A DNA stretch of 64,000 nt from Diphasiastrum complanatum. Its lineage: Eukaryota; Streptophyta; Lycopodiopsida; Lycopodiales; Lycopodiaceae. The translations under genes were made by a program, and so were the position numbers. Location of the stretch: NCBI GenBank assembly GCA_029204225.1, contig CM055114.1:11157634-11221633 (forward strand). The letters run 5' to 3'. Position 1 is the first letter of the stretch; every line of letters starts with the position of its first letter. Under the pieces are notes generated by a model. That model saw only the letters and a program-made list of their open reading frames with translations. It had not been told where the DNA came from and made no database searches. This document shows positions 1 through 10,953 of this stretch, piece by piece.

Positions 1-620
1 CCTTAGAGAAGTCTGTAAAGGTTCAGAAGGTGTTTTGGATGCCCTGCGAAGGTTCACTAGATCTACGAAGGTTGAACTCCCGCAGGAAGTGAACTCTCGC
101 ACAACATATTTTGTATATCAGATTTTCATGATCTGACCATGTAGGCAGGCCAATTTCACTATCCTAAGTCCAAAAATGTTGTCTACGAAGGTTGGTTTGA
201 AGGTTTTGATACCATGCGAAGGTTCCTTAGATTCAGCTTTTCTGAACCTTTGCAAACACTCAAATTTGACTGATTTTTACAAGTAACTTTCGCAGAGATT
301 TCTATGGGTCCATCTGGGTCAAATCTGACTATGGAAGCTTCTACAAAGGTTCTTTTGAAGATTTGGTTGCTGATCCATCAGTTTAAGTGATTTTCAACCC
401 TATTTTTGGTACTTTTTTCCGAAAATCTATATTTTTTGAGGCTAAGTAGTATCTGATGATGATATGCTACTCTTTTGATCCCATCTGGATCTAGATCCTA
501 CTTGGATCTTGTTGGATCTTGCCTAATCTACCTAGATCTTGCCCGATTGTGCTAAATCTTGATGGATTTTGCTTGATCTGACTAGATCTACTTAGATCTG
601 ACTTATTTACAATAGATCTG
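1..620 (-). repeat. cgaaggtt- and gatct-rich region next to Gypsy integrase
   Basis: The first 400 bases repeat a short motif around cgaaggtt (for example gcgaaggttc and ctacgaaggttg), mixed with aactctcgc/aactttcgc. Bases 480-610 are packed with gatct words. The same vocabulary recurs at 21,961-22,960 in the same orientation. Because it lies just 3' of a minus-strand Gypsy integrase, I infer it is the 3' untranslated region and LTR of that element, cut by the window edge. LTR ends were not found. Confidence 0.4.
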
Positions 621-680
621 GCTGTGATGACTCTTGTGATGGATGATCTACCCCTTGTATGCACTATTGGTCATTCCCAA

Positions 681-1795
681 GCTAGATCCGTCTTATTGTG
701 GTGGCTGAATACTTGTGAAGTTGGCTACTATTGATGGGTGTATCAAATGGCGTCCCATCCAATTGCTCGAGGTCCGACTCCATGGCTTAGGATCTCCTTG
801 AGATGGTACGGGTCTTCACGTGTGAACTTCAATTTTTTCTTCATTGCCTTGGTTTTGTACAGGAGGACTAGATCTGCAGATGAAAGATCCTTCTAGTGTA
901 GCCAGTGATTATGCCATGCTTTGCGTTGTGCCTTCTCAGTCGTCAATGCATGCACAACTAATAAGCGAGTTTTGCAAAGTTTGTGTAATGCTTCATTGTG
1001 CAGTTGTAGAGATTTGGACTCATCAAGACGTTGTGTTGTGGCAACTCGCAATGAAGGTACCAAAAACTCCACTGCCATTACTGCATCATGACCATAAACT
1101 AGTTGAAATGGTATTTGATTAGTGCTTCCCTTGTATGCTATCCTGAATGCCCACAATGCAGCATGTAACTTATGTTTCCAATCAGATCTGCTAGCTTTGA
1201 CTTTCTTTGTGATGACACTACAAGAGATCTTGTTGGATGATTCCACTTGCCCATTACCACACGGATAATAAGGTGTGCTGAATCGATGGATCATGAAGAA
1301 TTCCTCCAATAGGACCTTGATGAAATGGCTTCCGCAATTGCTAACTAACTCTACTAGGCATCTGAGGCGCACAATGATGCTTTCACATAGGAACTTGGCA
1401 GTAGCTCGAGCATTAGCTCTTCACACTGTCTGGCTTCTACCCATTTGGTGAGGTAATCTATGAAATCGGGCTTGTAAACTCCTTGCAGTTGGATGAATTG
1501 GACCGATGTAGTCCAATCCCCACTTTTTAAATGGTGCTTGATCTAGAACTGGATGCAATAGATCATAGTTCAATCTTGTCGGTCTCCTAGCTCGTTGGCA
1601 CACGTCGCATTTTCTCAAGTATTCTTCTGTATCTTTATGAATTGTTGGCCACTAGCACTCGGATTGCAGGATCTTGCAAACCGTAATGTCAGATGCAAAA
1701 GACCACCACCCATGCCTTCATGCAAATTGAGATAATTTGGGTGGCCTCATGTGGAAGGATATTGTCTGATCCACTCTGGTATAATTGGTCGGCAA
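681..1795 (-). pseudogene. Ty3/Gypsy integrase fragment (decayed)
   Basis: Minus-strand frames read as the C-terminal part of a Gypsy polyprotein. First comes an HHCC-type zinc-binding region with a C-x2-C pair (KCDVCQRARRPTRLNY). Next is the catalytic core entry (KWGLDYIGPIHP), then the core region with the PYYPCGNGQVE signature carrying the last catalytic Glu. A C-terminal DLVLLYKTKAM segment like the GDLVLly motif ends near a stop at about 681. Several frameshifts break it, and the second catalytic Asp region is corrupted (LVSNCGSHF where SDRGxHF is usual). It is truncated at about 1,795 where RT/RNase H should begin. The family call is firm; it cannot encode an active enzyme. Confidence 0.85.
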
Positions 1796-3184
1796 TAAAA
1801 TAATGTGGAAATAAGAGAAAAATAATAAAGGACATTTATGCAGTAAGATGTTTGGAATAATCCTTGAAATGTTATTCATTCAATAACAAAACTGTACTAT
1901 TACACTAATTGTAAGCATTCAAGTGTTAGGCGGACTTCCCAAAATAGCTTGAAGATTGATAATACAATACTAAGATGACAAAAACTATTGCGCAAACACT
2001 CTGCTATTTTACTACATCCCTACTTGTCTAATGAATCTATTTGTATGTATCTTTATTCTCATGAAAATCATATCTAAGAATTAAATTCATGCTCTTGCTT
2101 TGATTCTATACATGTATAAAGCGAGAGTATTATTTATTTGACAAGTACTCAGAGATTTAGAACTGTTGTCAAGATAAGTACTAGACACTAAAGATGGTAG
2201 ACTAACATACCAAGTATTGACTCAAACTTATTGTACTTTTTACAAGCAGCAATAGATATTTGACATAGCTATTTAGGATCATTATGTGAGTTTTGTCATC
2301 AATGTATTGAATCTCCACTTTTGCGATCGTGTATTTTGGCAGGTTGTCTTGAAAACGGTCTCTGATTAAGGGTGATTGTTTGCAGAAGAATCTATTGCCT
2401 CTGTTTGCACAAGAATCTTCTTTGTCAACTAGCAACAAATCTGCCTCACAGAACTACTTACCAATGGCCAGCCATGTTGCAGTAGGATCTCTCATGAATG
2501 ACTCTACGATGGACGGCATCTACTCGGTTGTCACAGCTTCCGCTTGACAAAAGAATGTTAGCTCGATACTATCTGACAGAGATTCAGTTTGGCAATTATT
2601 CATGTGGTTACACATCTATATGCAATGGCTCAGTCACGGAATCTAGTTTGTAGTATAATGGTGCTATCCTTGTCTGTCAATGGCACACCTACGACCTGGT
2701 TCGATCCTTGATTGGCAATGGTGGCTCATCTTGGATATAGGATCTATCAGAAACTTTCTACTTTCTACAGATCTGTTTCAGTTCTTTCATTGTTCTTATA
2801 GACTGCAAATTATTATTAATTTAATCTACATAAACATCAAGGAATTGAACTAAGCTACTCCTACTGAAATCACAGAATCAACACAACCTCTAAACTGAAA
2901 TCACATTGAGTGGACATTTCACACTAAGCCAACATTAATTGAAATTTTCAATGAACGACATAATGTGGGGTTAAGTGGGAAGGGCAAGTTCATCTTTTGA
3001 AATGCACTTAGCCCCCTTCCACCTTGAATCATTATAAAGAGGACAAATATGCAAAAGAAATAATTTCAAACATTCACCAATACCCAAAACATTAACATGA
3101 TAGAAAAGTCATTTCAAACATCTACAAAATTTAAAAAATGTCCACTATTGCAAAGGCTTTCTTGGTATACACAACATTCTTATT
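1796..3184. other. No gene seen
   Basis: AT-rich sequence with only short random open frames. I see no conserved motif, RNA gene or repeat in it. Confidence 0.5.
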
Positions 3185-3650
3185 TACATGTGTCATTGTA
3201 AGTAGGCCAACTATGTAATACATCTTTGCCATGACAGTTGTAAGCCAACCATGTATATGCTTCGCCACATATATATCTATTGGGAGCTCAGTGTAGATGT
3301 CCTAGATAATGTCAAATAGGTAGGCTAGTGAGGTCTATGTTTGCACACATGCAAAATTCAATATATGCTTGCTCACATACATGTTGAAGGGGAGCACATC
3401 TCAAATGTTCAGATAATGTCAAAACAGATAGGCTAGCCATATATATGCTTGGTCAAATGAAGTTTAAGAGCACATAAGAGATGTCCTAGATAATGTCGAA
3501 ATAGGTAGGCCAGCCATGTATCTACTTGGCCACATGCATGTTTAGGGGATCACATCTCACATGTCCTAGATAATGTGAAAACAAGTTGGCCACTATCGAT
3601 GTATATGCCTTGATAAGCTCATCTTGGATGTATATAATGTCAAAAGAGTG
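3185..3650. repeat. Degenerate tandem repeat, about five copies
   Basis: The core cctagataatgtcaaa recurs at about 3,301, 3,408, 3,485, 3,564 and 3,629, giving unit lengths of roughly 107, 77, 79 and 65 bases. Each unit also carries versions of catgtatatgcttggccaca and ggtaggctagcc. Copies differ by substitutions and length, so this is an old minisatellite-like array. No coding potential is evident. Confidence 0.75.
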
Positions 3651-4396
3651 GCATGTATTGCACATAGCCCAGCCAAGTTGTTCATGCCTAAAATGCATGT
3701 GTCCAAAAGCAAGAGCTAGTGCATCAAGATCATCTGAAATCCCAAATCTAGAATATCACCAAAAAAGTTAAAAAAGACTGAACAACATGAACAAAATGAT
3801 GATTTTTTTAATGTGAAACGCGTACATAGGATGAAATATGCTTTTGAGAGAAATAGTGGGTGTAGTGCATCATGCTAGTTTGGAATCTGAAATCCAAGTA
3901 GCACCAAAGAAAATATTGAAGACAAGAGTGTACACCAAAAAGAAAGAAAACAAGGAGGCAATTTGAAAGAGAAATTGTTTGAAGTGGGCCAAACATTGTT
4001 CACCAACAATGTTCATCAAGAAGGCTTCATGGTAGTCGGAAAAAACAGCATATGACCTGACGTACGTGTCGCCCTTAGATGCTTTATTTTTCGTTCATGT
4101 CTCTTTCCCTCCCTCGCTCGAGAAAGCTCGATCGAAGAATTGAAGATTTTGTCCTCCTGTTTTTCGAGCTTATCAGAATCTGCTGCGAGATTTAACGATC
4201 TGCAGCATCTTAGCAATCAGTGGAGTGTGTATCGCTTTCTGGGTTTCTTTTTGTGAAGAGATTTGTTGAGATGGTTGTGTCTTCTGACCTTGATGAGAGC
4301 TTTTAGCTCGCATTGTGTGGAGGTTCGGAAGTTTTTTCTGAGTTCTCGTTTTCAGCAAAAGCGTGCGTAAGGTGATGGTTTCTATTGCTGGGTTAG
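3651..4396 (+). other. Upstream region of the TAF15-like copy
   Basis: No gene is seen from 3,651 to about 4,050. From about 4,080 the sequence becomes pyrimidine- and CTCGA-rich, like a plant 5' leader, and runs into the TAF15-like frame. An in-frame TAG at 4,394-4,396 bounds that frame. A possible splice acceptor (ctgccacag) lies just inside the frame at about 4,437, so an upstream first exon cannot be excluded. Confidence 0.35.
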
Positions 4397-6390
4397 GCTT
4401 TTCAGGAATATCTTGCTGTAGGGTTTTACTGCCACAGGTTTGGAATTTCTGAAGATAAAGGCTACTGGATCAGAAGCTATGGAAGCTCAGCACGCGGATT
4501 TGATTCCCAACAAGACAGAGATGGGCAAGGCAACTTCGGAAGAGGCTATAACTCAGGGCAGGGTAGAGGTAGGGGACAAGGCGGCTTTGAGAAAGGGTTT
4601 AGCAACCAGCAAGGCGTAGTTGGGGATCAGGGTGGTATCGGAGGTGAATTTCAAGGAGGATATAACAATCAGCAAGGGAGAGGAGCTGTGCAGGCTGGCA
4701 GAGTCAGTTATGAAGGAGTAGATGATGGTTTTCAAGGTGGAAATGGACAGGGTGGCCATAACAGCTCAGAAGTGTCCATTTCTTCTCAAAGCTATTATAA
4801 TCCTTCACAAGGGAGAGCTACTGGGCAGGGTGGTCATAACAGTTCAGGAGGGTGCAATTCTTCACCAAGTTATTATGATTCTTCACAAGGCACAGCTAGT
4901 GGGCAGGGTGTTCAGAACGGTCCAGGAGGGTACAATTCCTCAAAAGATTATTGTGATTCTTCACAAGGCAGAGGTAGAGAGCAGGGTGGTCGCAGCACTT
5001 CTGCAGCAGGATACAATCCCTCTCAAAGCTACCATGATTCGCAAGGCCGTGGCAGGCCTAATAATGCAGAAGGCTATTATGATTCTCAAGGTGATGGCAG
5101 GCAAAATAATGCGGAAGGCTATTATGGTTCTCAAGAAGGTGGCCAAGCCACCCAGAAGGCTATTATGATTCTCGAAGTGATGGCAGGCAAAATAATTCAG
5201 AAGGCTATTATGGTTCACAAGGTCGTGGCCAAACCAATTCAGAAGCCTATCTTGGCTCTCAAGGAGGTGGTGGGCAAAGTAATTCCCAAGGCTATTATGG
5301 TTCACAAGGAAGAGACAGTGTGCTGGGTGCTAGGGGCGCCCATTCTGATCATTATTATGCTTCGCGAGACACAGGTAGTGGGCGAGGAGGTAGTACAGAA
5401 AGAGCCTCCTATGGCTCTCGAGACAGAGGTCGAGAGCAGGGCAGTCGAGGAGTCCGTTCTGAAGGAGGATATCCCAGCCATCAGGGAAGAGGTGGTGGAG
5501 GAGGATATGATAGTCCAAACAAGGGCAATGGCGGTTAGAGAGGAGGAGGAAGTGTTGGCAGTGGAGGGGGCAGAGGAGCACAACAAATTGATTGGACATG
5601 CTCTAACCCTAGTTGTGGGAATGTCAATTTTGCAAGAAGAGTTGAATGCAACAAGTGTGGAGCAGTAAAACCTGCCGGATCAGGGCACCCTAATCAATAT
5701 AACGGTCAAAGTGGGCGTTACAATTCAGGTGCCTCTCGAGGTGGCAGCAGCTATGCTGGTGGCTACAATGAAATATTTCAGGGGGGCAAAGGTGCTGCAG
5801 CAGGTGTGCATTCGGCAGCATCTCGGGACTTCAGAGCTGATATGATTCAAGATTATACCCAATCTGCCGATGTGGGCAGGGTTGAGGCTCCAAAAGTGAC
5901 GCAATGCGATGAGAATTGTGGGGACACATGTGACAATACTCGAATTTATATATCAGGTTTGCCCGTTGATGTAACAGTAGATGAGCTCAGAGATTTGTTT
6001 GGAGGCATTGGTCAGGTGGCAAGACTCAAGCGAAAGCGTGGATATAAGGATCAGTGGCCTTGGAGTATCAAGCTTTATACAGATGAGTCTGGAAACAACA
6101 AGGGTGATGCTGTTCTTACTTATGAGGACCCTTCAGCTGCTCACTCAGCAGGTGGTTTCTTTAGTGGCTACGTCTTAAGAGGTAACAGGATCACAGTGAC
6201 TATGGCTGAGAAGTCTGCACCAAGACCTCCAGTTGACTATCGTGGATCTCGAGGTGGTAGTGGAAATAATGGGTATGGTGGTGGTGGAGGTTATGGAAGT
6301 AGAGGGGGTGGTTTTGGCAGAGGTCGTGGTTTTTCTGGCGGTGGTCCTGACAGGCACGATGGTGGCAGCTATCGATCCAGGCCTTATTAA
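4397..6390 (+). pseudogene. TAF15: TAF15-like RNA-binding protein copy, frameshifted, with internal stop
   Basis: The encoded protein would be a FET-type nuclear RNA-binding protein (TFIID subunit 15 family). In order: a long Gln/Gly/Ser/Tyr-rich low-complexity region (4,440-5,535); a RanBP2-type zinc finger with four Cys (DWTCSNPSCGNVNFARRVEC, about 5,590-5,655); an RG-rich linker; an RRM (RIYISGLPVDV and YKDQWPWSIKLYTDE, about 5,940-6,215); and a GYGGGG/RGG tail ending SYRSRPY, the end I recall for plant TAF15. Two lesions break it: loss of about one base near 5,150, which moves the frame, and an in-frame TAG at 5,536-5,538. No in-frame ATG precedes the low-complexity region. The whole span is intronless, whereas plant TAF15 genes have introns as I recall, so I infer a retrocopy. 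No poly(A) tail or target duplication was found. A recently disabled gene or sequencing errors are alternatives. Confidence 0.85.
4746..5312 (+). repeat. In-gene repeats encoding the low-complexity region
   Basis: Two repeat tiers are visible. From about 4,746 to 5,050, four units of about 27-29 codons carry SYY-(N/D)-S-SQG followed by GQGG. From about 5,060 to 5,312, six shorter units of about 15 codons follow the pattern EGYYGSQGRGQxNN. The one-base loss near 5,150 falls inside the second tier, so slippage is a plausible cause. Confidence 0.75.
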
Positions 6391-7910
6391 GTCATTGGAT
6401 GGTTTTGTGCGAGGTATTGCTGATTGGAGTAAAGTGAAAAAAGAACTTGGTTATTGCCTTTTTATCCAAACCAGACTAAAGTCTAGATGAAATTGTGGAA
6501 AGATATCTGTTGCCTGTATTGCTTGAAAAATTAGTGCCTTGACCTTTTACTGTTATTGAGTAAAGTGGACGATTGGAAAATAGTTGGGCTTGTTCAGACT
6601 GAGTATTGTGCTTTGTTGTGTATTGTAAATCAGATGGTAACTATGCCCCTGCTATCCATTACCTTTGGCTAAAAGGTCATGTTTACAACCTTTTCAATTA
6701 AAAGACTATGCACTCACATGAGCTGTTCTGCTGCACATATATTGATGGCGTTCAATTTGCTGGAATATATTGGTGTTTTTAAACCTAAACTGTGTGCTTT
6801 CTTTAATATGGTGTTTTGAGTGGGGTTAGCAGACAAATCAAGCATGCTGATTAATTTATTGTGTTCCTTTCCTTCTATTTTGCATGTTCTACAATGCATC
6901 TAGAACTGTTTACAGAATATTATCCTAGCCATTGTGTTGTCCTGCATCTTCTAGTGAAGTGCTACTAAGTGATAGTTTTGCATAATCTTTGAACGAGTGC
7001 CACTACATGAAAGCTGCTAATTCAAGCTTGAGTTCTAGGCCAAGCTTTCTACCAAATGGGTTTCGTTTGTAAGTCGTATTCCTGATTGTATTGGTGTCAT
7101 GGTCACAACTATTGAGGCTTGTCCTCTCTTGAGCAAGATTAGTGAAGTTTTTGTGTCTGGGTGAATGCACCCAACCTGTTGATTGTCAAGGCTTCAATGT
7201 TATTGGTATGGTTTCCAGATACATCAATATGGTTGTTGATCATTTGATAGTAGTGATTAACTTTTGTCTAGTATTTCAGTAAGCGAGGCAGTGCCTTCGT
7301 TTTTGCTTCGTCTTATCAGGAGGTGCCACAACATATGTTGCCTTGAGTTGCAGCACAAGTTTGCAAACTAATTTACAAGTAGAGGTGAGGAAGTCCTCCA
7401 AATCCAAGGTAGAGCCTCCAAATGTCCTCCAAGCAACCTGCAAGCTTCAAGATGTTCCCCAACTCCAAGCTAGGATGCCTCCACCTGTAAGTAAGAATCT
7501 GCAAGCCTCCAAGGATCTCTCCTCCACCTGTGTCCCTACTCTTTAAACACAAAGATAGATAACAAGCTGGCCTCAAGTATTAACCACCCAACCATAGCTA
7601 GATCCAAGCTCCAAGCAAGACCTATCTAGCACCCCCTTGCTAACATAAACAAATCACAAGCATACCACAACACTCCATAGCATACTCAAGTCCAAGATAA
7701 TTCAAAAATTGAAGATTCAAATTGTAGTTGTGATGTATATCAATAGCATGTTTCATAACACCACCTAGAAAATCAGGAAAACAATTTTTTTTCCAAAGAA
7801 AAAAAACAAGTCTCAAAAAGTTTGCCATAGTTTTTTGATTCGAATCACAATGAACTATTTGGGCCTTGGCACTTTGTGAGTAGAATATTTGAGAGTTTTG
7901 TTTGTGTGCC
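6391..7910. other. Former 3' untranslated region, then no gene
   Basis: The first 300 bases after the TAF15-like stop are T/G-rich like a plant 3' untranslated region. An aattaaa word lies near 6,697. Beyond about 6,710 I see no motif or repeat; open frames are short and without family resemblance. Confidence 0.4.
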
Positions 7911-8054
7911 CATGATTTAACATAAAGGTAGCACATGGCGTGTTACATGATTTAACGTAAAGGTAGCACATGGCGTGTGCCCATGATTTAACATAAAGGT
8001 AGCACATGGTGTGTTACATGATTTAACATAAAGGTAGCACATGGCATGTTACAT
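7911..8054. repeat. Tandem repeat, four copies of 35-36 bp
   Basis: Four nearly identical units start at 7,911, 7,946, 7,982 and 8,017. Each reads catgatttaacataaagg followed by tagcacatggcgtgt, with one or two changes per copy. The array is young compared with the one at 3.2 kb. The 340 bases after it hold nothing I recognise. Confidence 0.9.
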
Positions 8055-8399
8055 TTTTCATGCCATTACATGATTTTTTATAAATAAAGATTGTGATATG
8101 TTACATCAGTTATCAAATACTAAAGAGATCCATTAAGAAATATCTTGCTACTGTCTAAATAAATTGGTGTGTTAGCTTTTAGAGCTTTATGAACATCTTT
8201 CACAATTAAAATAAAGCTATATTTAAAGGGTAGCAAAGTGTCTTTATAAGCTTAATTGGACTATCATATATTCACAAATATACAGGTGCATAAGACGACA
8301 TTCATGGCCGAAAACTGACTGTGTCCAACAGAAATGTCCAAGGCCCAAAGGGCAGCCAAACTAGCATACCACGCAGGGTAGCAAATTGAAAACAACTTC

Positions 8400-9100
8400 A
8401 AGTAGTATTAAAAAAAGAACATAGCCAGCCGAATACAAGCCGCCGTAGACAAAGAGGGGAGGTCCCCCTCAAAAACCTACTGATTCCTGGTCATCCAGAT
8501 CTTCCACAAGACCGCTAGCTTGCACACATGCTAGAAACTAAGAGTAGAAGAATCTGTCAGGAGGGAATCCCCCAGTAGGATAGTGCCAGTGTCCAGAGAG
8601 AAAGTGTTACCCCACCGCGAGAAAATGTGACTCAGCTCCAGCCAAGGGCCATTTGGAAAGCAAAGGAAGGGATTTGGTCATAATGCGGTAGGCAAGGTAA
8701 CGTAGCTTGTAGGCAGTGGGCGGGCGGTTTTGAGACGACAACGCCAATCAGACGAAGAATCGGAGGCCGACCAGAGGCAGTTAAGGTAATCCGAGAAAAG
8801 GGAGGGAAAGTGGCGACGATGCATGGAGGAGTAAGCAAAGAGGGAAGCAAAAAGGGTGGGATTCCATCCCGAAAGATCGAAGGGCGAGACCGGAGAAATA
8901 TGAATTGGAATGGCACAAGAAGCGGCCAAGGAAATCAGCCTGCTTTCCTACAAGGAGAGAATGGAGGAAGGAAGGACTTGGCAAGGAGGGACATGGATCA
9001 ACTGAACAAGAGACAATAGGCCTTTGGTGGCTAAAGAAATGCAAAGACGAGGATGAGAGGAAAAGGCCGCATTATACGGAAAAAGAGAGGAAGTCCAAAT
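8400..9100 (-). pseudogene. LINE 3' end fragment (minus strand)
   Basis: The minus strand near 8,480-8,520 reads LWKIWMTRNQ followed by VFEG, which matches the LWxIWxxRNxxxFEG tail common at the end of plant LINE ORF2 after its zf-RVT domain. Upstream frames (8,650-9,100) are frameshifted and carry no clear RT motif. The call rests mainly on that tail. It abuts a plus-strand LINE fragment head to head near 9,100. Confidence 0.45.
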
Positions 9101-9603
9101 GGATTCTGACGAAGCATGTACCTTGACCCCTCTGATGGGCCGCATGCTATCTTGCCCGCTGAATACATCGTCTGGTCCTCGTTTCAGTCCTCTCACTCTC
9201 TTCTTGATGCCTCTAATGTCTTACAACAGTTCCCATATCATACCTGGACTAACTATCGGCTGGGACCTTCCTTCCACTCTACGAGGTTAGACCGTTTTTG
9301 CCTATCCTCTTCTGATAACTGGCTTCGGCTCCTGAAGGCTGAAACTCATCAATTTACCGCTCTTTCTGATCACAACATTGTCCTGCCCTGTTGTTCCTTC
9401 CATGCCCTTCCGGCTGTCTCCTTGCATTCCCCTTACATCATGAATTCTTTCCTTCTGTCCTCTCCAGCCATTCGAGCTGCTTTGCAGACCACCCTTGCTT
9501 CTTCCCCCTCCTTTGCTGATATGCTTACTAATGGCTCGGCCCTTCTCAAGCACGCTGGCAAGCCTTTCTCTCGCTCTCATTCCAGGCTTCGCTCCTTGGC
9601 AGT
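9101..9603 (+). pseudogene. LINE ORF2 endonuclease fragment (plus strand)
   Basis: The open frame from 9,116 contains TRLDRFCLSSSDNW and, 20 residues later, SDHNIVLP. These correspond to the SRLDRFLxSxxW and SDHxP motifs at the end of the APE-type endonuclease domain of plant LINEs. A linker follows that would lead to the RT domain, but the fragment stops where a Copia LTR begins at about 9,604. The open frame's own stop, at 9,622, lies inside that LTR. Truncated on both sides. Confidence 0.6.
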
Positions 9604-9878
9604 CGTGAGAGATTTCACCTAGTTTAGTCTAGTTTAGTCATATTTTGGTAAATGTCAATATGAGGCCAAAACTCATTTTAGACTTAGAGATAAAATTTTT
9701 AAAGTTATATTAGTTTAAAGTACATTCAATTAACACTTTTTGAAAGTGTAGGAAAGTTGGTAGTCGAGTTTGAGAGAGATTCAAATTTGAACTTTGGGTA
9801 GATTGAATCGAGACCTAAAAATAGTAGGGTTTACATTTTGGAGGGAAAGTCAAGTGGCCAAATAGGGTTTGGACACTC

Positions 9879-9886
9879 TATAAAAG
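9879..9886 (+). promoter_or_regulatory. LTR TATA box
   Basis: TATAAAAG lies in the LTR about 25-35 bases before a CT-rich tract (cttctctcttctctctctc), the usual layout of a Copia U3 promoter and transcript start. The inverted copy has a degraded version, so promoter activity probably differs. Confidence 0.55.
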
Positions 9887-9918
9887 GATGTAACTCGTGG
9901 AGAGACACATCTTCTCTC

Positions 9919-10062
9919 TTCTCTCTCTCATTTCATCATTATACATGGTTCTCTTTGGGTTCTACTACTCATTGGTGCACTCTCATGATGTTCTCTCTCT
10001 CATTTCATCATTATACATGGTTCTCTTTGGGTTCTACTACTCATTGGTGCACTCTCATGATG
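9919..10062 (+). repeat. Perfect 72-bp tandem duplication in LTR
   Basis: Bases 9,919-9,990 and 9,991-10,062 are identical by eye, starting ttctctctctcatttcatca and ending actctcatgatg. The sister LTR on the minus strand has one copy, so the duplication is specific to this copy and recent, or an assembly error. Confidence 0.9.
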
Positions 10063-10329
10063 TTATCTTGCAATCTTGTGTGTAAAATGCTCATATTTTG
10101 CTATTTTTGGTTCCACACATGTGAAATACAGTAGGGTACTGTAATTGTACGGACAGCAAACATATTTTATGTTTTGATTCATGTTTGATCAATATCTCTT
10201 AGAGTTTGCATCTCATTTTGTATGTAGATGCTGATTTTTTCTACATTGGCAAGATTGTTGGTTTGCTCCTTATTTTAACCAAAGATCAGGGACATGGATT
10301 GGATCTTGAATGATCTGAAATCCTTCACA

Positions 10330-10344
10330 TGGTATCAAAGCTCT
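10330..10344 (+). other. Copia primer binding site
   Basis: tggtatcaaagctct follows the LTR end. It matches the tggtatcagagc consensus complementary to the 3' end of initiator-Met tRNA, with one change. Confidence 0.75.
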
Positions 10345-10953
10345 TGTGTTTCAGGTTATGAAAGGATCAGCCATCTTTAGCAAGGATTTGGAGGAGTTAC
10401 CAATGCTAGAGCATGCTAGATTGATTTCTACTCAAAAATCAACATTTTTACATATGTAGGTTGGATCTTTTGTAGGTCAAAACTCAATATAGGGTTATAT
10501 ACTTGATCAATTCCAATTTCACACTTGGCTTACTGGATTTAGATGATTTTTGGTGCATTAGGAAGGTCTCATTGGAGGCTACAAGAAGCTATATCAAGTT
10601 TCTAGAAATTGCATGTAGAATTTGAGATATTCAATTTTTTGTGATTTTGTCAAAACCCTAATTTTGATTGAATCTCTAGTTTGTGAGATTACTAAACTTC
10701 ATTTGACTGTGTTTCAATCTTAGGAAGTGGCAAGAATCATTAGATTGAGGATAGATCATAGATTGATCAAGATTTCACTATTCTATGTGTTGATTTTCTA
10801 GTTAGAAGTGCTAGAAAAGATTTGAGAGGTTCCATATCTTTGTGATTTCTTCTTGAGTTAATTTGTTGACATTCAAGAGAGTGCTTTGTGCATTGGAACA
10901 GGTTGAAAGAAGAAGATCAGGTCACTTCAACATGGCTACAAGTGGAGGCTTTA
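10345..10953 (+). mobile_element. Copia leader up to gag start, truncated
   Basis: An untranslated leader follows the primer site. A candidate gag start, ATGGCTACAAGTGGAGGC, appears at about 10,932, but after a few codons the sequence changes to an unrelated LTR fragment. No gag remains. Confidence 0.5.

Larger units (their letters stand above)
9604..10329 (+). mobile_element. Copia 5' LTR, family of 13,516-14,160
   Basis: The segment ends ccttcaca directly before a tRNA-Met-type primer site, as a 5' LTR should. Its inverted relative at 13,516-14,160 matches over the full length with scattered changes. The start (tgagagatttca) is slightly mutated relative to the TGTGAGAGATTTCA start of the other copy. 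A TATA box, pyrimidine-rich tract and internal 72-bp duplication lie inside. The LTR is about 726 bp here against 645 bp for the other copy, mostly because of that duplication. Confidence 0.8.

Noticed and set aside
1421-1795. A host gene with a CxxC zinc motif
   Set aside because: The HHCC context, DYIGP motif and following core make it a Gypsy integrase.
3185-3650. CRISPR-like array
   Set aside because: The units are diverged, of uneven length and without distinct spacers, and the context is a plant nuclear genome.
4722-5168. Second plus-strand frame of 148 codons and the minus-strand frames over the TAF15 region
   Set aside because: They are shadows of the GYYGSQ-type repeats; repeated coding sequence keeps other frames open. 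Only the frame leading to the zinc finger and RRM has domain support.
9838-10134. 98-codon open frame in the LTR at 9.8-10.1 kb with an internal repeat
   Set aside because: It is LTR sequence with a 72-bp duplication; the same words are read in the inverted LTR at 13.7-14.0 kb. No protein motif.
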